NCBI GenBank assembly: GCA_019054805.1 | Contig: JAHQIY010000008.1 | Span: 4,449,501-4,513,500, forward strand | Direction: 5' to 3' | Source of the DNA: Brachionus manjavacas | Lineage: Eukaryota; Rotifera; Eurotatoria; Ploima; Brachionidae | Length of the DNA stretch: 64,000 nt | In this document: in pieces, positions 41,478 through 54,445 of the stretch | Position numbering within the stretch: position 1 is the first letter of the stretch | Layout of the letters: every line of letters starts with the position of its first letter | Program-made: the position numbers and the translations under genes | The notes under the pieces: model-generated | The model's input: only the letters and a program-made list of their open reading frames with translations | Database searches by the model: none | What the model was told of the DNA's origin: nothing

Positions 41478-44400
41478 ATGGAAGATAACGGTAGTTGCTT
41501 TAAATTATAAAAAAGAGTTAAATTTTTCTAATTAGACGAAGCAATGAATAAACGATCGATCCAGGAGGGTCTGCGGATTGCCAAAATTTCTCGGGAAGAT
41601 CTCCAAGACAAATATCTAAATTTGTACGATGAAAATATAATACTCAAAAAACATGCTCGCAAACAAGAAGATAAAATAAAAAAGTATTTTTAAGTATTTA
41701 GAAATAAAATATAATTTTAGTTTTTAAGAATGGCCACTAAGCTAATTAAATTAGCTAATGATAAGAAAAAAATTGGCACAAATTTAAATGAATCCGGTTT
41801 TGGGGGAGGTAAATCAGAATTTGAAATGATTTAAGATTTTTATAAAGAGCTCTTATTTAAGCAAAGAGAATGCGCGATATTGACAGTGAAGAATTGATTT
41901 CGGAATTGCAAGGTAAAGTGTACGACTTGGAGCAACAAAATAAAAAATTGAAAGAAAATGTAATTTTTTAATCTAGTTTATTTTTAATAAAATTTAAAAA
42001 TCAAAATTCCAAAATTTTAGCTTCAAATAAGCAAAATTCAACTTCAATCTTTGCAGACTCAAAAAAATCCAGTCGCTAATGCCTATAGCAATGTATCATC
42101 TAGAATCGATACAGTAATAAATAATAAAACTATTTAAAAATAATTTTTTATTTTTTTTCAATTCAGGGTTTGCCGAAACGAGACCCTAGCTTCACCAAAA
42201 ATATCCGAACTGTATCAACTAATCGAAGCGGAAATGTAAGCTCAAGATCAATGGCAACACCTAACTACAATTCGAACAATAACAATAACAACATCCGTCA
42301 AATACAGCAACTGTAATTCAAACAAATGAAAATAAATAATTAATTTTTATTTAAAATTTTTTTTAAATTAGTGAATACGAAAATGTGGATTTAAAGTCTA
42401 AGATAGACGAACTGGAATCCCACATTGAAGCTTTGAATGAACAATTGATTCAGCAACGAAATGATCATGAAGAAGAGTTGACAAGACTCAGAAGCCAGGT
42501 TTCCCAAGAGCACGTGTAAATATCTTTTACTTTTTAACAAAAAATTTTTAAATTAAAAATTATTTTTCCAAAATTCAATTCAATTTTTAGGGGTACTGAT
42601 TTGTAAAGAAGTGTTGCTTTATTAGGTAAAAGAATGATAAGAGATAATCTTTTATTTTGAAGGATGGGAAAAAAAAAAAAATTATTTTATGACTCAAGAA
42701 AAGTTCTTTAAGAACCTCCCCTAATAGAAAAAAAACTATCAGTTTTGTTAATACAATGTAACCACCTATTAATGATTTTTTTGGCTACTAATTATCTTAA
42801 TATGAATTAGTTTCAATAAAAACAACTGTTTTACAGCTTGAAAAAACATCTTTAATATACTAGAAGGAATTATTTTGGCGTCTCATTTTTATCGGATATC
42901 AAAAATATTTTTAAGTTGTAAAAAAGTTGGTTTAATTGTTTGTGTTTGAATTACAAAATGTATTCAATGTTGAAATAACATTGAAAAAGTGCGATGCTTC
43001 AAATATTTTTTTCAGTTTCAAAAAAAAAAAATTTTAAGTTAATATTGCAAACATGGAAAACTTTGTTTTTTTTTTATAAATTTTGACTCTGGGCTTGAGA
43101 TATGATGATCCTTAAAGATATTAATTGTAATTTGAAAAACTATCTCCGCTCTGTTTTGCATTAATTAAGTATTTGTTAAAATGCACCAAAGGAAAGTAAA
43201 TTATCACTAAAGTTAAAATTTTAAAAGATGAAAACAAAGTTTTTCGGGTCTAGTCACTTAGGTAAACTATGGTTCATCTGTTACTGGAACAATTCTTGTT
43301 CTAAGGTTTTATGAACTATTAATTGACCACAACATTATCTGAAAATTGTTCAACTATTTTGAATTTTTTTCATCTATTTAGAAAAAAACTAATGTAAAGA
43401 TAAAAAGTAAGACAGAAAGAATAATTACATAGAAAATTTGAAGTTGGGCGAAGTTAATAAATTTAGAGAAATAGATGAATCTATGTTCCCCAAAGTCGAA
43501 CACTTAAAAGGTGAAAAATTAATTTTAATTTTCTTTAAGTTTTATTGTTTTATGCTGAAAGGCCAAGATTTAAGTAAAGAGCGCATTTGGGTATTTGGGA
43601 TTGTTGAAAGGGTAGTACCAAGTCAAAAAGAATAGAGCAAATGCTATTTCTAAAGCTTCTTCAATTTAAAAAAAAACCAAAACAATTAATATCTAATTAT
43701 TATATCAGTTTCGAGAATTATTCTATTAAATAGCTTTATTTAATTTTTTCACTTAATTCTAATTTGGTTCACCCTAATTCTATTTTAAACCAAAAAATTG
43801 GGTTCACAAAAACCTAAGAACAAGAATTTTTCGGATAATAAGTGAACTATGATTTACCTAACCGACTAGACAAAGTTTTTCAACAATCAAATAAAAACTT
43901 AAATCTAAGTGAGTTATTTATCTTTTTTTCTTTTTATTCATTTTTCATTTTATTTTATATTATTTAACTTTATTTTAAGTTTTTTCATTTGTTCTTATTC
44001 TGAAGGAGCATTTTCTGAAGGAGTATTCTGAAAGAGTTCGGTTAAAAATAAATAAATGAATTGTTTAAAAGTTAAAAAAATTTTTTTTTTAAATTTAAAA
44101 AAAAAATTAAACTCATTCTATTTCACCAAAGAGTTTAATTTCAAATATTAAAATTTTTGAAATATTAACTTAAAATTTTTTTTTTTTGAAACTGAAAAAA
44201 ATATTTGAAGCATCGCACTTTTTCAATGTTATTTCAACATTGAATACATTTTGTAATTCAAACACAAAAAATTAAACCAGTTCTTATTTAATTTAAATTA
44301 AAACCAAGCCTTCGTAACTAAAACAATTTCAATGAGTAAAAATTTCATTATTTTGGCTTAGAATTAACGCTAGAAGACCTAAACGGGGTTCAAATAACCC

Positions 44401-47400
44401 CTACTTTTAAATTGATAAAAAAGAACTAAAAAAATCAATTCAAGTTATTTTTATAAATTTTTATTAAAAAAAAATTTAAATTTTAGCAAGCCGTTCTTGA
44501 AATTTTCCTCTTAAAGCAGACGATACATTAAAAAAATACAAAAAAATAAAAAAATACTTAGGAATAATAAAATTCATAATTTCAAAAGCAAAAAGCATTT
44601 AATTTTTAAGAATTTTTCAATTTTATCATTTTTTTTATTTACACAAAATTATTATTTCGGGAACATAATATTCACTTATTATCATTTTAAACTTAAATTT
44701 CCAAATTTAATGTCTTTTTTAAATGAAAAATTTAGAACAAATAAAAAAAATTCCTTTTTTCTGAAAATTTATAATCTAACCAAATACATCATTCGAGACT
44801 TGGACTTTTATACAATGAATTTTTAATTTAGTTTATTTGCTTGTTTTAAAGACATGTCACTGGAGAGGGGTATCATTTTGTGCCGTATAATCATTTTTTC
44901 AAAAATATTTCTTAAAATATCACAAATAATACTAAATAATAATAAAATTATTAAGTTTTATAAAAATTTTTATTAATAATAAAATTGATGATAAATAAAT
45001 AATTAATTAATAATATTTTTTAAATTGATATTGACGAGTTTTCAGCAATTTTGTCAAATTGACTCAACCAAGCTTTTTTTATTTTTCAACATAATAAAAT
45101 TAATTGAAACTTTTAAGAGCGACAGTCCAGGAAAACATTGACCAAATCCGCTTACAGCGTGAGATTAAAGACAAAGCTAATCAATACACAGAATTATATT
45201 CAAAATTTTCCAATCTAACTCAGGTAGCCATTAGATAAAAAATAAAAAATACAAAATTTAAAGTCTTTTTGTTTAGCAACAATCACAGCTTAGAGACAAG
45301 CATGATCGGTTGCTGGACGAGCTTGAGCGGAGCAACATCCTTTTGAAGCAAGAACAACAAAAAAATGTCTCGTTGAAGACAGAGCTTAAGAATATTCAGC
45401 ACAATTATCGCGAGATTGTTGAGCTAAAAGAGAGAATTGAGGATTTGACTCGCGAGAACCAAGTGCTGAACGAAGCAAACCAAAAATTGGTCAATAGTGC
45501 ATTTAGTTTGGACAGAGAGCGCGAGTTCAGAGAGCGCGAAAGATCGCTAAAAATTCAAATTGCTCAATTGGAGGCCACACTGAAATCTGATGTTGGAGAA
45601 AAAGGCTCAATATTGGACAAGTTGAACTCTGAACGCGACCAGTATGACAAACTCAACTCTGAAATGAGAGAAATGCAAATAAAATATTATGACATGAAGC
45701 AAAAGTATGATGAAATGAGCGATAAAATGCAATTCCTAAGCAAAGAAAGCAACATTGATTTTACTGAAATCGAGGAGGCGCTCATTTTGGTCAAGGAAAG
45801 AAAAGCAAACAAGCATTCAGATGAGTTCTTGGGCATGGTTGATTCTGAAAAAGTGAAGGCTTATCAACGAAAAATTGTTGATTTGGAATGCACTTTAGCC
45901 GAGACTGTTGGTGAATTGGACAAATCTAAACATTTGCTGGTCACTCAGGTCAAAATAAATGAAAATTACAAAAAAGAAATGATGTTGATTGACAATAAGA
46001 TGGAAGAAAATAAAGCCGAATTCGATGCCAAAATGAATGAAGCTGCTCAAATGCTGGATATTAGAGCGGCCAGAATTAAGGTTCGTATTAAATTATACCA
46101 TCTTCTGAATTGAATTAACCCGTTTGTACCAAATTCATTTCCAAAACAAATCTTTTGAAAAACGGGTGTAGAGTAAAAAATGGCACAAAATTAATTTTAT
46201 CAAAAAAAATTTCTTTTATTTATCAAAGACTTTAAATTTTTTTTTTCAAGTTATAACTGAATCCTTCTATTTTGAAAAAATAATATCAGTTAAGGTATTG
46301 AACTCCATGACGACATATGCTTTCGAGCCTAGAGTGAACAGTCTTGGCATGGTCTTGTACAACCTTTGGGCTCATATTGCTGGGGCAAGTGCGAATTTTG
46401 TTTTCGAGTTGCAAGATTTTGGCCTTCCAATCACCCTCATAAACTTTTTCTTTCAAATTTTTTAATGTACTTGTTCTGAACACTCCCCGGCGTCTTGCTA
46501 ACTTTACTGCTATAGCAAAAATTATTTCCTGGCAGAGCGGTGTTGCCAAGAGTGAAATATGATTCATCATCAATTATAAATTCATATCTGCTATATTTTC
46601 AAAGCATTCGACGACATTTTGACCTGGCTGCCTTCTCCTGATAAGCATCTAAATGAGGTTTCTTGTGTTTTTATACTTTTTGATGTTTCTCTACTTTTTT
46701 AAAACCTTTTCGATATAGGTATAGAGGCATTTAAACTTTCTAGCCATCTTTCTTTGCGAACAACCCGATTTATAACTGAAATAAGCTCTAAGTTTGGCAA
46801 CCATTAGTTTCGTCGCAATTTTAGCAAGTCTTCCACTTCTTTTTTTTCTCTCGAAAGTTTTATCTATTTCTATAACATTCAGCTAACGATAAACAGAACA
46901 TTTTTGGATCCAAGACCAGTGAATCGTCTAACATCTTCAGCTTTAAAGCCAAATTTTTGGCAAATTTTGGTTACTATTTACAAAGTTGTAAAAATCTTTT
47001 TTGATGGTTTCGTACATTTTTTACTTACAACTTATCGAAACTTCAACTTTATGTCAGAATTTTTTTATTTTAAAGCTAGGACGAACTTAATTTTAAATTT
47101 TGAAAAAATTGGAAAATATTTTGTCCACTCTTATAGCAAATTAAACTAAAATTTTGTGCCATTTTTTATTCTTCACCCGTTAATAAAAAGTTTTACAGCT
47201 TTTAAAAATATTATTTATTTGAATTAAAATTTGACTCCATCTGGAGAAGTTAAAATAAATAAAATAAGTTTGAAAAAAAGAATAGGAATAAAAAGTTTTG
47301 AAAACACCAAGTCAAGATTAAAAATTCGATTTATAAATTTATAAAATATTTATTTTAACGTAAAATTACCTTAAATAACATTAGAGAAATAATATTTAAG

Positions 47401-50400
47401 TCAAACATACGTTATCTAAGAGTAAAGCTCGAATCCAACCTTTTTTCTATTAAAGTTAATTACAAAGTTTAAATGTTATAAAATTATTATTATAAAACAG
47501 TTTGAAGTCTCTGAACAAAACAAAAAAAAGTTTAATTTATAATATAGATTGAATACAAATAAAAAATTACAAAAATTTTCCTTAAAAAAAAAATTGTTTC
47601 TAATTTTAATTTTACAAAATACATAATTACCTTTTTTTTAAAAAAAACTATAACAAAAAATTCTCTTTTATAATTTAGGATTAGATAAATTAATCAAACT
47701 CATTCTCAAATTTTAACACTATCCGTTTATTGAAAATATTAACCAACAACACTTTAAACAATCATAACAAATTCTATCATAGGAATATGTTATAACAATT
47801 AAAAATAAATTAACAAGAAAATACCTTGAATATGGGATATTTTCCAAAAATAAAGCCGAAATTTAACTTTTACTCTAATCAAAAAACTGTCTTTGCTCTC
47901 ATAAAAAAAGTTTAAATTTGACTATTTGGAACTGAACTCCGCAATTTTTAATTTATTTATGAGAGTAAAGACAGTTTTATTGATATTTATTCGAAATAAT
48001 TCAAATTCTAAAATTCTAAAATATCAGGATCGAATAAAACAAAGAGTTGTCCATATTTTCCGTCCAGTACTAATTTTGGTCATAATTTTCTTTGGCAAAA
48101 CGTGGTCAGAAAATCCCAAAACAGCATTAAGTTAACAATGGGCTTCCAAGCCCACATGCATCACATTTATGGATTCAAATCTTGGACAAATTATAAAAAG
48201 GGGCTGTGAAGTTGGAACCAATTTTGAAAATTTGTAAAAATCAAAATTTTAAGCAACAAAAAAAATAAACTTTTAGTCTTTTTTAAAATAATCCACAAAA
48301 TAAACTCTTAAATTAACTTTAAAAAATTTAAAAAAATACGTGAATTTTTTATTTAATTTAAAAAAAAAATATAAACTATCTACATTTAATTACTTAAAGA
48401 AACTTGAACGCCAACTAAAAGATGTTGCCTATGGCACTAAGCAAGTGCGCATTCCAAAAGAACAAGACAAAACTCCATTCGATGGCAAGCGACGAGAAAG
48501 CTATAGTTTTGTCGGTACACCCGAACCACACATGCTGGACAGCTACATAACTTCAAATCTAGAGCGTGGCCAAAATATTTTTGAAATACACTTGACCAGA
48601 CTGACTTTAACACCTGAAGCGCTAAGACTGATGCACGAAAACGACCCATCTACATTCTGCACCATCGAGTTCTATGAACACGAAATTCAGACTACACCTG
48701 TGATCAAAGGACAGCAAGCTGAATACAATTTCACGTCTCAATACGTGATCAGAGTTGACGATTTCTTCCTGCACTATTTGCAGAAAAATACCAGCACTAT
48801 TGAGCTACACCAGGCCATCGGCTCCGACTACGAGACCCGCGCCGCTTGTCAACTGTCTTTCCGGGATTTGATTGACCGCGAAAAAACCCGAATTCACGGC
48901 CAAGTCGAACTGATTTCAGTGATGGCCAACAATTCTGGAATAGCGCTAGGTGTGCTCGAGTACTGGGCTCGTCTAATAGTCCCAGTTGACCAAGCTTTCC
49001 GTCTGTTCAAAGAACGAGTCAAAGCTCTGGGATACATTGCCTCGAACAATCAAGCTCTTGCCGAAATTAACTTGAAGAAAAAGTCTGACCAAAACATGAA
49101 CGAACTAAACATAAACATTCTACGCTGCTCCAAACTTGTCTCGATCAGCAGCAGCCAACAACCATCGCCATACTGTGTGTACAAATTCTACGACTTTGAA
49201 GACCAAGATACTGAAATTATAAAAAGTTCCAACAATCCTGAATTTAATTCACACAAGAGCTTTCCTGTTCAAATGGACATCGATTTGGACAAGCACTTGA
49301 AAAATTCATGCCTTGAAATTTATGTGTTCGACGACAACCAGGACACCAATGATCCATCTTATCTAGGCATGGCACAAATTGAATTGATTCGACTGTCCCA
49401 TGACCAAGAGATAAAAGGAACCTATGAGCTAAAGCGAGAAGATGGATCGAACAATGGAACAATAGATGTTACCATGTACTGGCAATACACCTATTTGCCA
49501 CCATCGGCATCTACATTTAGTGCTTCGGGCTCCAAAACAGCCAAGAAATTAAATGAAAAGCAGAACATTTTGGAAAGAGCAGTTCAAATGAGCTTTAGGA
49601 ACGGAACGCCGCCTGGTCAGTCTCCTGCGCCAAGCAAACAAGAAAGTAGAGTGGGAAGCAAGCCTGCCAGTCAACTGGGTAGTCGTGCAGGCAGCAAATT
49701 AGCAAGTCCTAGGTCCCAAGCGAGTCAAAATGAAGAAAAAAAATCTTCGAAAAAAAATTCTGATTCAGACTCGATTGGAAACGCGACTTTGTACCGGCCG
49801 CCAGATTCCAATCTTCAAAATGAGCACTTTAATGACACTTTTTTCGGAGACCAGGAAACTGGTATGAACAATTTGACCGAGGAGTATCAGAAAACTTTGG
49901 AAAAAGGTCGCGTGTCGGACAATGAGGAAATCAACGACGAAATAAATGAAGAAATAAATGAAGAAATAGAGGAAAATGTATCGAGTCAAGACAGAGATAT
50001 TGATGCAGTGGGCGAAGAGACATTAGGGACAACGATGCGTCGCAATTTTAGGAATTATGTAGCTACGACTAAAAGTGATGATGTAGTGACAAGTAGTTAT
50101 GATCCAAATGATACGAATAGAATAGCCAAAAATGGAGACGAAAATAACATAATTATTGAGATCAATAGTTTAAAATTTTTTCAAGGTAAAGAACTTTTTT
50201 TTTTTTTTTAACTTCATTTTTATCACTAGAGGACCCGAGAAATTAGTTTTAGACTTTTTTCCACTTAAAAAAAGTAAAAAAAATAAAAACTAAACAAGAT
50301 TTATCCGATTTTTTTTCCTGCATTGTCAAAAAAAGATAATAATAATAATCAAATACTGTTAAAAAAAGTATTAAAAAAGTATTAATCCGGGAAGTTTTCC

Positions 50401-52177
50401 TCAGATTTATTAATTTTTTAAATAATAACATATAAATGAAAATAAAAGATAAAAATTAATCATAAAAATTCATTGTTTTGTTTTAAATAAATATAAATTT
50501 TAGAGACTTTTGGGGTCTTAATGGTTAATTCGGGTTCCTTAGATTCAGCAATTTTCAAACAGTTTGGATTAATTTATTATTTAATTAATGAGATAAAATT
50601 ATAAAACAAAAGGTTGAAATATCCAAAAAAAAATTTTGTTTTCATTTCAATGTTATAAATAAGTTTTTCCACTATCCGCTAGTATAGTAAAAGGACATAT
50701 TAATTTTGATTCTCACTAAAGTTCTCACTAAGTTTTTTTATAAAAAATTAACGCTTTTAAAAAAAAATTGAATTATCTTCTTTTATTAATACCGTTTTGA
50801 AATGAATGTTCTTTGCTCAGGTAGGCAAATAAAAAAACTTGAGTTTAGTCTTTAGATTTTCAAAATTAATAGATCAATATTTTAATTTTATATATTAATA
50901 TATTTAAAAAATATATATAAATAATATATATTTTTATTTATTAATTTTATATATTTTTATCTCTTTTATCAGAAGAATCATTACTCAAAATTAAACTATT
51001 AATTTTAGCTTTATTCGTTAATGATATAAGTAAAATCATACACAATGTCTCTGATTACATGTTGATTAGTAAATTTTGACTTAAAAGTGATGATGTTGTT
51101 AATGATAATTTTGAAAAATACAAATTACATTTTTGAAAGTGATGCTCATATTTCTTTGCTGTCAATAATTAAAGAAAAAAAAGAACTAGACGCTTTAGAT
51201 ATATAAAAATAAAGAAAATAATTTTATTTGAATATTCTGTTAAACTTAATTTTTTTAAATAGTAATTTGATTAATAAAATTTTTCATTTAAAAAATTACA
51301 ATTATTTTTCAGCATTTTAATCATGTTCAGACCATTTCAAGTTACGTGTTTTAGAAAGTATCGTACCCAGGTTCCAGGAAAAAACCTTTTTTTATTTTTT
51401 AATTTATTGATATAATTTAATTTAAAAAATTCACTAATTTGATTAAGTTTAAATAAATTTTTTTTTTTTATAATTTCGGGAATTTTAAAAATCTAAAAAG
51501 AGAAAGAATCGAAATATTACAGTGAATAATTTTGTATAATGCAATCTAAAATAGTGTTAGCTGTAATATCATAGGTTATTAATTAGTAGTTAATTTTTTT
51601 TTAAAGGAAGCCAAGTCTTGCAAAGAGATGACATTAAACGAATTTTCGTTGGAATGGAAATGCCAGGCTATGAGCCGACTGAATACGAGTCCGAGGACAT
51701 ACCAAAGCCTAAAGAAGAAAAGCATGTTCACTTTAATTTTAGAAATTGTTTCCCAATAGATGCAGAGAACAATTTAGACAAACGAGATCTTATAGCCCAG
51801 ATGATACAGTATCCAAATCAATCAACGTAAATATTAATTTTAAAATAAACAAAAATAATTTTTAAATTTTATTTGGTTCTAGAATAAGATTGGTAGTAGT
51901 TTCATTGCCTATTAATCAAGATGATGAATGTGAAGACATCGGACATGCATTTATTGATATAAATGATATTCTAAAAATAAATCAAGATTTTTTTAACCAA
52001 GAATTAAATTGTAAGTTTAAAAAAATAAAATTGAAACAAATATTAAGTATTTCGATTTAAGTGTATGATCCAACTGACAATAATTCTATTATCGGTAAAA
52101 TGGTGGTAACTGCGGAAATGTACGCAGCTCTTATTTCTATTAAGAATGAACTAGAAACAAATAATATTGAGAATTAA
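41478..52177 (+). CDS. RPGRIP1L: RPGRIP1-like ciliary transition-zone protein
   Basis: Thirteen exons: 41478-41490, 41536-41683, 41729-41808, 41862-41959, 42021-42113, 42167-42312, 42372-42515, 45118-45223, 45277-46080, 48400-50185, 51607-51826, 51883-52010, 52062-52177. They join in one frame of 1,293 residues, close to the vertebrate length. RPGRIP1L is a scaffold of the ciliary transition zone. Residues 1-550 are mostly coiled coil (MATKLIKLANDKK and VQENIDQIRLQREIK are diagnostic). KLERQLKDVAYGTKQ leads into two C2-like domains (about 590-745 and 780-910). A Ser/Glu-rich linker follows, and the C-terminal RPGR-interacting region (IRLVVVSLPINQDDECEDIG) ends the protein. Exon 1 is only 13 bases. 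The donor after exon 9 is GTTCGT, a weak one. Confidence 0.9.
42929..44278. mobile_element. Long-TIR element, copy 3 (most complete)
   Basis: The 1.35 kb element lies in RPGRIP1L intron 7. The ends are inverted repeats of roughly 115 bases, from GGTTTAATTGTTTGTGTTTG inward through GTGCGATGCTTCAAATATTT. AGTT is found immediately outside both ends, a possible 4-bp target duplication. The interior matches copy 1 at 8.96 kb. A type B retroelement hairpin (TCTGAAGGAGC) followed by an AAATAAATAAAT run is at about 43,996-44,058. A 65-codon frame at 43,438 has no recognisable domain. Confidence 0.8.
46161..47181 (-). mobile_element. Mariner-like element, internally deleted
   Basis: Lies antisense in RPGRIP1L intron 9. 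The ends are AACGGGTGTAGAGTAAAAAA and its inverse near 47,140-47,181, both followed inward by TGGCACAAAATT. On the minus strand the N-terminal part reads RLAKIATKLMVAKLRAYFSY and SGCSQRKMARKFKC (helix-turn-helix). It then jumps through a stop-containing joint to the C-terminal NLKEKVYEGDWKAKI, SPKVVQDHAKTVHSRLESIC. Most of the DDE catalytic core is deleted, so it is inactive. Confidence 0.8.
47881..47982. repeat. 28-bp inverted repeat in RPGRIP1L intron 9
   Basis: AAAACTGTCTTTGCTCTCAT at about 47,885 faces its near-exact inverse ATGAGAGTAAAGACAGTTTT ending at about 47,979, with a loop of some 40 bases. No coding role; probably the ends of a tiny MITE. Confidence 0.65.
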
Positions 52178-52385
52178 TTTTTTAATTTAAGTTTCGGTTA
52201 TAATCTACTCATTTGATAGCTTTACTAATTAAAAGCATACTTAAAATATTTTTTATATTTTAATTTTAACTATGCATAACTTTTTTTGTGAACTTAAAAT
52301 GGAAAAAAATAATTAATAACTAATATTTAATTCAATAAAAAGTTAGTGTCTTTGAGACACTAGATTTAATTTTTTTTTCTCTTCT
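52178..52385. other. 3' flank of RPGRIP1L
   Basis: Contains an AATAAA at about 52,334. AGTGTCTTTGAGACACT nearby forms a short hairpin. Both fit a transcript end. Confidence 0.4.
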
Positions 52386-52389
52386 ATTG

Positions 52390-52615
52390 ATTGTTAAATT
52401 GATTACGACTCTGAAAATGCACCCAAATATTTAGGAGTAGCTAAGACACAAAATAACTCATGCAAAACACTTCTAAAAGAAAGGAGACTGATAAGCTAGA
52501 AATCATATTATGCCCTGGAGGGAATAAGTGACTCGATCAAAACATGCTTCTCAATGATAAGGAATGGCGATGGAAATGGAGAGAATCTTCTGGACTCCCT
52601 AATTTAGGCTTTTTG
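52390..52615 (+). pseudogene. LINE reverse transcriptase C-terminal fragment
   Basis: One frame reads ENAPKYLGVAKTQNNSCKTL, then a stop, then KSYYALEGISDSIKTCFSMI. KYLGV followed by a basic helix is the thumb region that follows the polymerase core in LINEs. A single stop interrupts the frame. Truncated on both sides. Confidence 0.6.
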
Positions 52616-53245
52616 AAAGTAAAAATAAAGAATAGTGAAAGAATGAAGTCAACAATTAGGAAAAAAAAACATTGAATTGTAAACATAAACAATTGTTGAA
52701 TAACAAATGTCAAAAAAATAAATTATTTAAAATTATGAAGAATTTCGCTTGTGGGAAACCAAAGTACCAAAAAACTTAATACATTTAATTTTTTAATTTT
52801 TAAAATTTAAATCACATAACTAGAATTGGCGTTAATTGAATAAATAAATAAATAAATCACAATAGTCCATGATCGTTTAAAACAAATTTTTCCGAAGATT
52901 AAGAGTATATATGAATAATTTTAAAAGCATGATCTATTCACAAGTTATGCTTAAAATAGTATATTTTCTAGAATATTTTAAACTGCAAAAAATGCGAGTG
53001 TTTTCATGTTATTGAGAATTTCTTGATTTTTTACAAAAATACAGTTTTTCTTGAATATTAACTTTTTTGAAAAAAATTTACGCGGTTTTAAACAAATTTA
53101 TGTACAATTTTTTTTACAAAAAAACAAGAAAAACTTTAAAAAAACCCAACATAAATTATCAATGATAAAACAATTAATTTTCTAATTTATTTTATTAATT
53201 CAGAAAATTTCAATGCAATACAATACAAATTCAATACAAATCTGA
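52616..53245. other. AT-rich spacer
   Basis: No supported feature. Confidence 0.35.
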
Positions 53246-53249
53246 ATTG

Positions 53250-53602
53250 CTAAAATCAAGTAGTAAAGGCTACAAACAAAGCAAATCAAATTCTAAGTCA
53301 TATCAGGAAATCATCCGCTCGTTTTGATTTTAAGTTACTAAGATCTCTTTATTTAACTTTTGTTCATCCTATTTTGGAATTTTCCGTGCCTGTATGGTCT
53401 CCAATTCTTAATAAATTTCGAGGCTTCAGCATAGAGATAACTTTTTTTTTCAACAGAACCGCTAGCATATGGAACTCGCTGCCAAATCAAGTCGTTGATG
53501 TCCCCAATGTTAACAACTTTAAAGCAGGCACTGATTGATGGATGAGAAGCAATCAACCACATCAGCTGTCAAAACTACTACTACTACTATAAATATTATT
53601 AA
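53250..53602 (+). pseudogene. LINE reverse transcriptase 3' portion with (CTA)n tail
   Basis: The frame reads SHIRKSSARFDFKLLRSLYL, TFVHPILEFSVPVWSPIL and later TASIWNSLPNQVVDVPNVNN, FKAGTD. This is the classic C-terminal region of CR1/Jockey-type ORF2 (LYTSLVRPHLEYAVPVW ... WNSLP). A deletion removes the segment between the two blocks. It ends in ACTACTACTACTA, a microsatellite tail different from the TTA tail of other copies. Confidence 0.8.
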
Positions 53603-53885
53603 GAGAACTATTTTTAAAATTACGTAAATTTCTTAGACTAAGAGAAAATTTCAAAAAATCACCATTTTTCAGAATTTTTCAGCCATTTTTTAGTTTTCGT
53701 AATATTTCAGAAGTTTTCATTAATTCTTGTACAAAAACTAAAGTAAGTCGCCATAGCCTAACCGATTTGAAAAAAAGCAATTTTTTGTGTATGATGGAAA
53801 ACTCGTGGCATAATACATTGAATAATGGTCAAACTTTTTATAGTGAGCTAGATTGTCAATAACTAACTAGACCGAGTTAATAGAC
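53603..53885. other. AT-rich spacer
   Basis: No supported feature; one AAATTACGTAAATTTC motif near 53,620. Confidence 0.3.
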
Positions 53886-53887
53886 AA

Positions 53888-54022
53888 CCAGAGTTGTTTA
53901 AAAGTCACAAGTCTCAAGTCAAGTCCAAGTTAGGACTTTTTTTTTCACATTTGAATATATTAACTAGCAAAAATTCTTCAAGTATTTTAAAATAATAAAT
54001 TGTCTTAATCTTGATGACTTGA
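53888..54022. mobile_element. End of an AAGTC-family element
   Basis: CAGAGTTGTTTAAAAGTCAC, then AAGTCTCAAGTCAAGTCC. A GATGACTTGACGTCAA segment at about 54,013-54,028 may be the opposite end. The border CAGAGTTG matches the inverse border at 39.71 kb. Confidence 0.5.
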
Positions 54023-54359
54023 CGTCAATTTTTTCTCCGCTTTTAAAAATTTTTCAAATAAATCTTCCTATTTTTCCATGAAGAGTAATTATTCAGGAAT
54101 TTTTCACGTTCAATGAATGTGAAGGGACAAATAAAATTTCTTCCGTTCCAGGAAATGATAATTTTGCGGTCCCAGGTGGTTATTATGGAAGCCAAGCGAG
54201 TGTTGGACTTTAATTTGGGACTCTTAATCAACTCTGTAGACAACTCACTAATATAATTAAAATCTTCTGAATGTAAAATTGATCCATTAATTGATCCATA
54301 AAGCAAAACAAAATGTTTCCAAAATCACTCAAAACAAGATTTAGAGGCTAAGCTGAGAA

Positions 54360-54445
54360 GTCCTACCACATGCGCCGTATAGCCCAGACCTCGCGCTATC
54401 CGACCATTATTGATAATTCGCGCTTGGTTTAATGGAGAAGGACAT
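54360..54445 (+). pseudogene. Mariner transposase fragment
   Basis: The frame reads LPHAPYSPDLALSDHY, the PYSPDLAPSDYHLF signature around the last catalytic Asp of mariner transposases. Only about 25 codons survive. Confidence 0.7.

Noticed and set aside
43438-43635. 65-codon ORF in RPGRIP1L intron 7
   Set aside because: It lies inside a TIR element, does not match the corresponding frame of copy 1 and has no domain.
46904-47149. 81-codon plus-strand ORF
   Set aside because: It overlaps the mariner N-terminal region and the right TIR on the opposite strand; a shadow frame.
54043-54306. 87-codon minus-strand ORF
   Set aside because: No domain recognised, and it sits between transposon relics; too weak to call as a gene.
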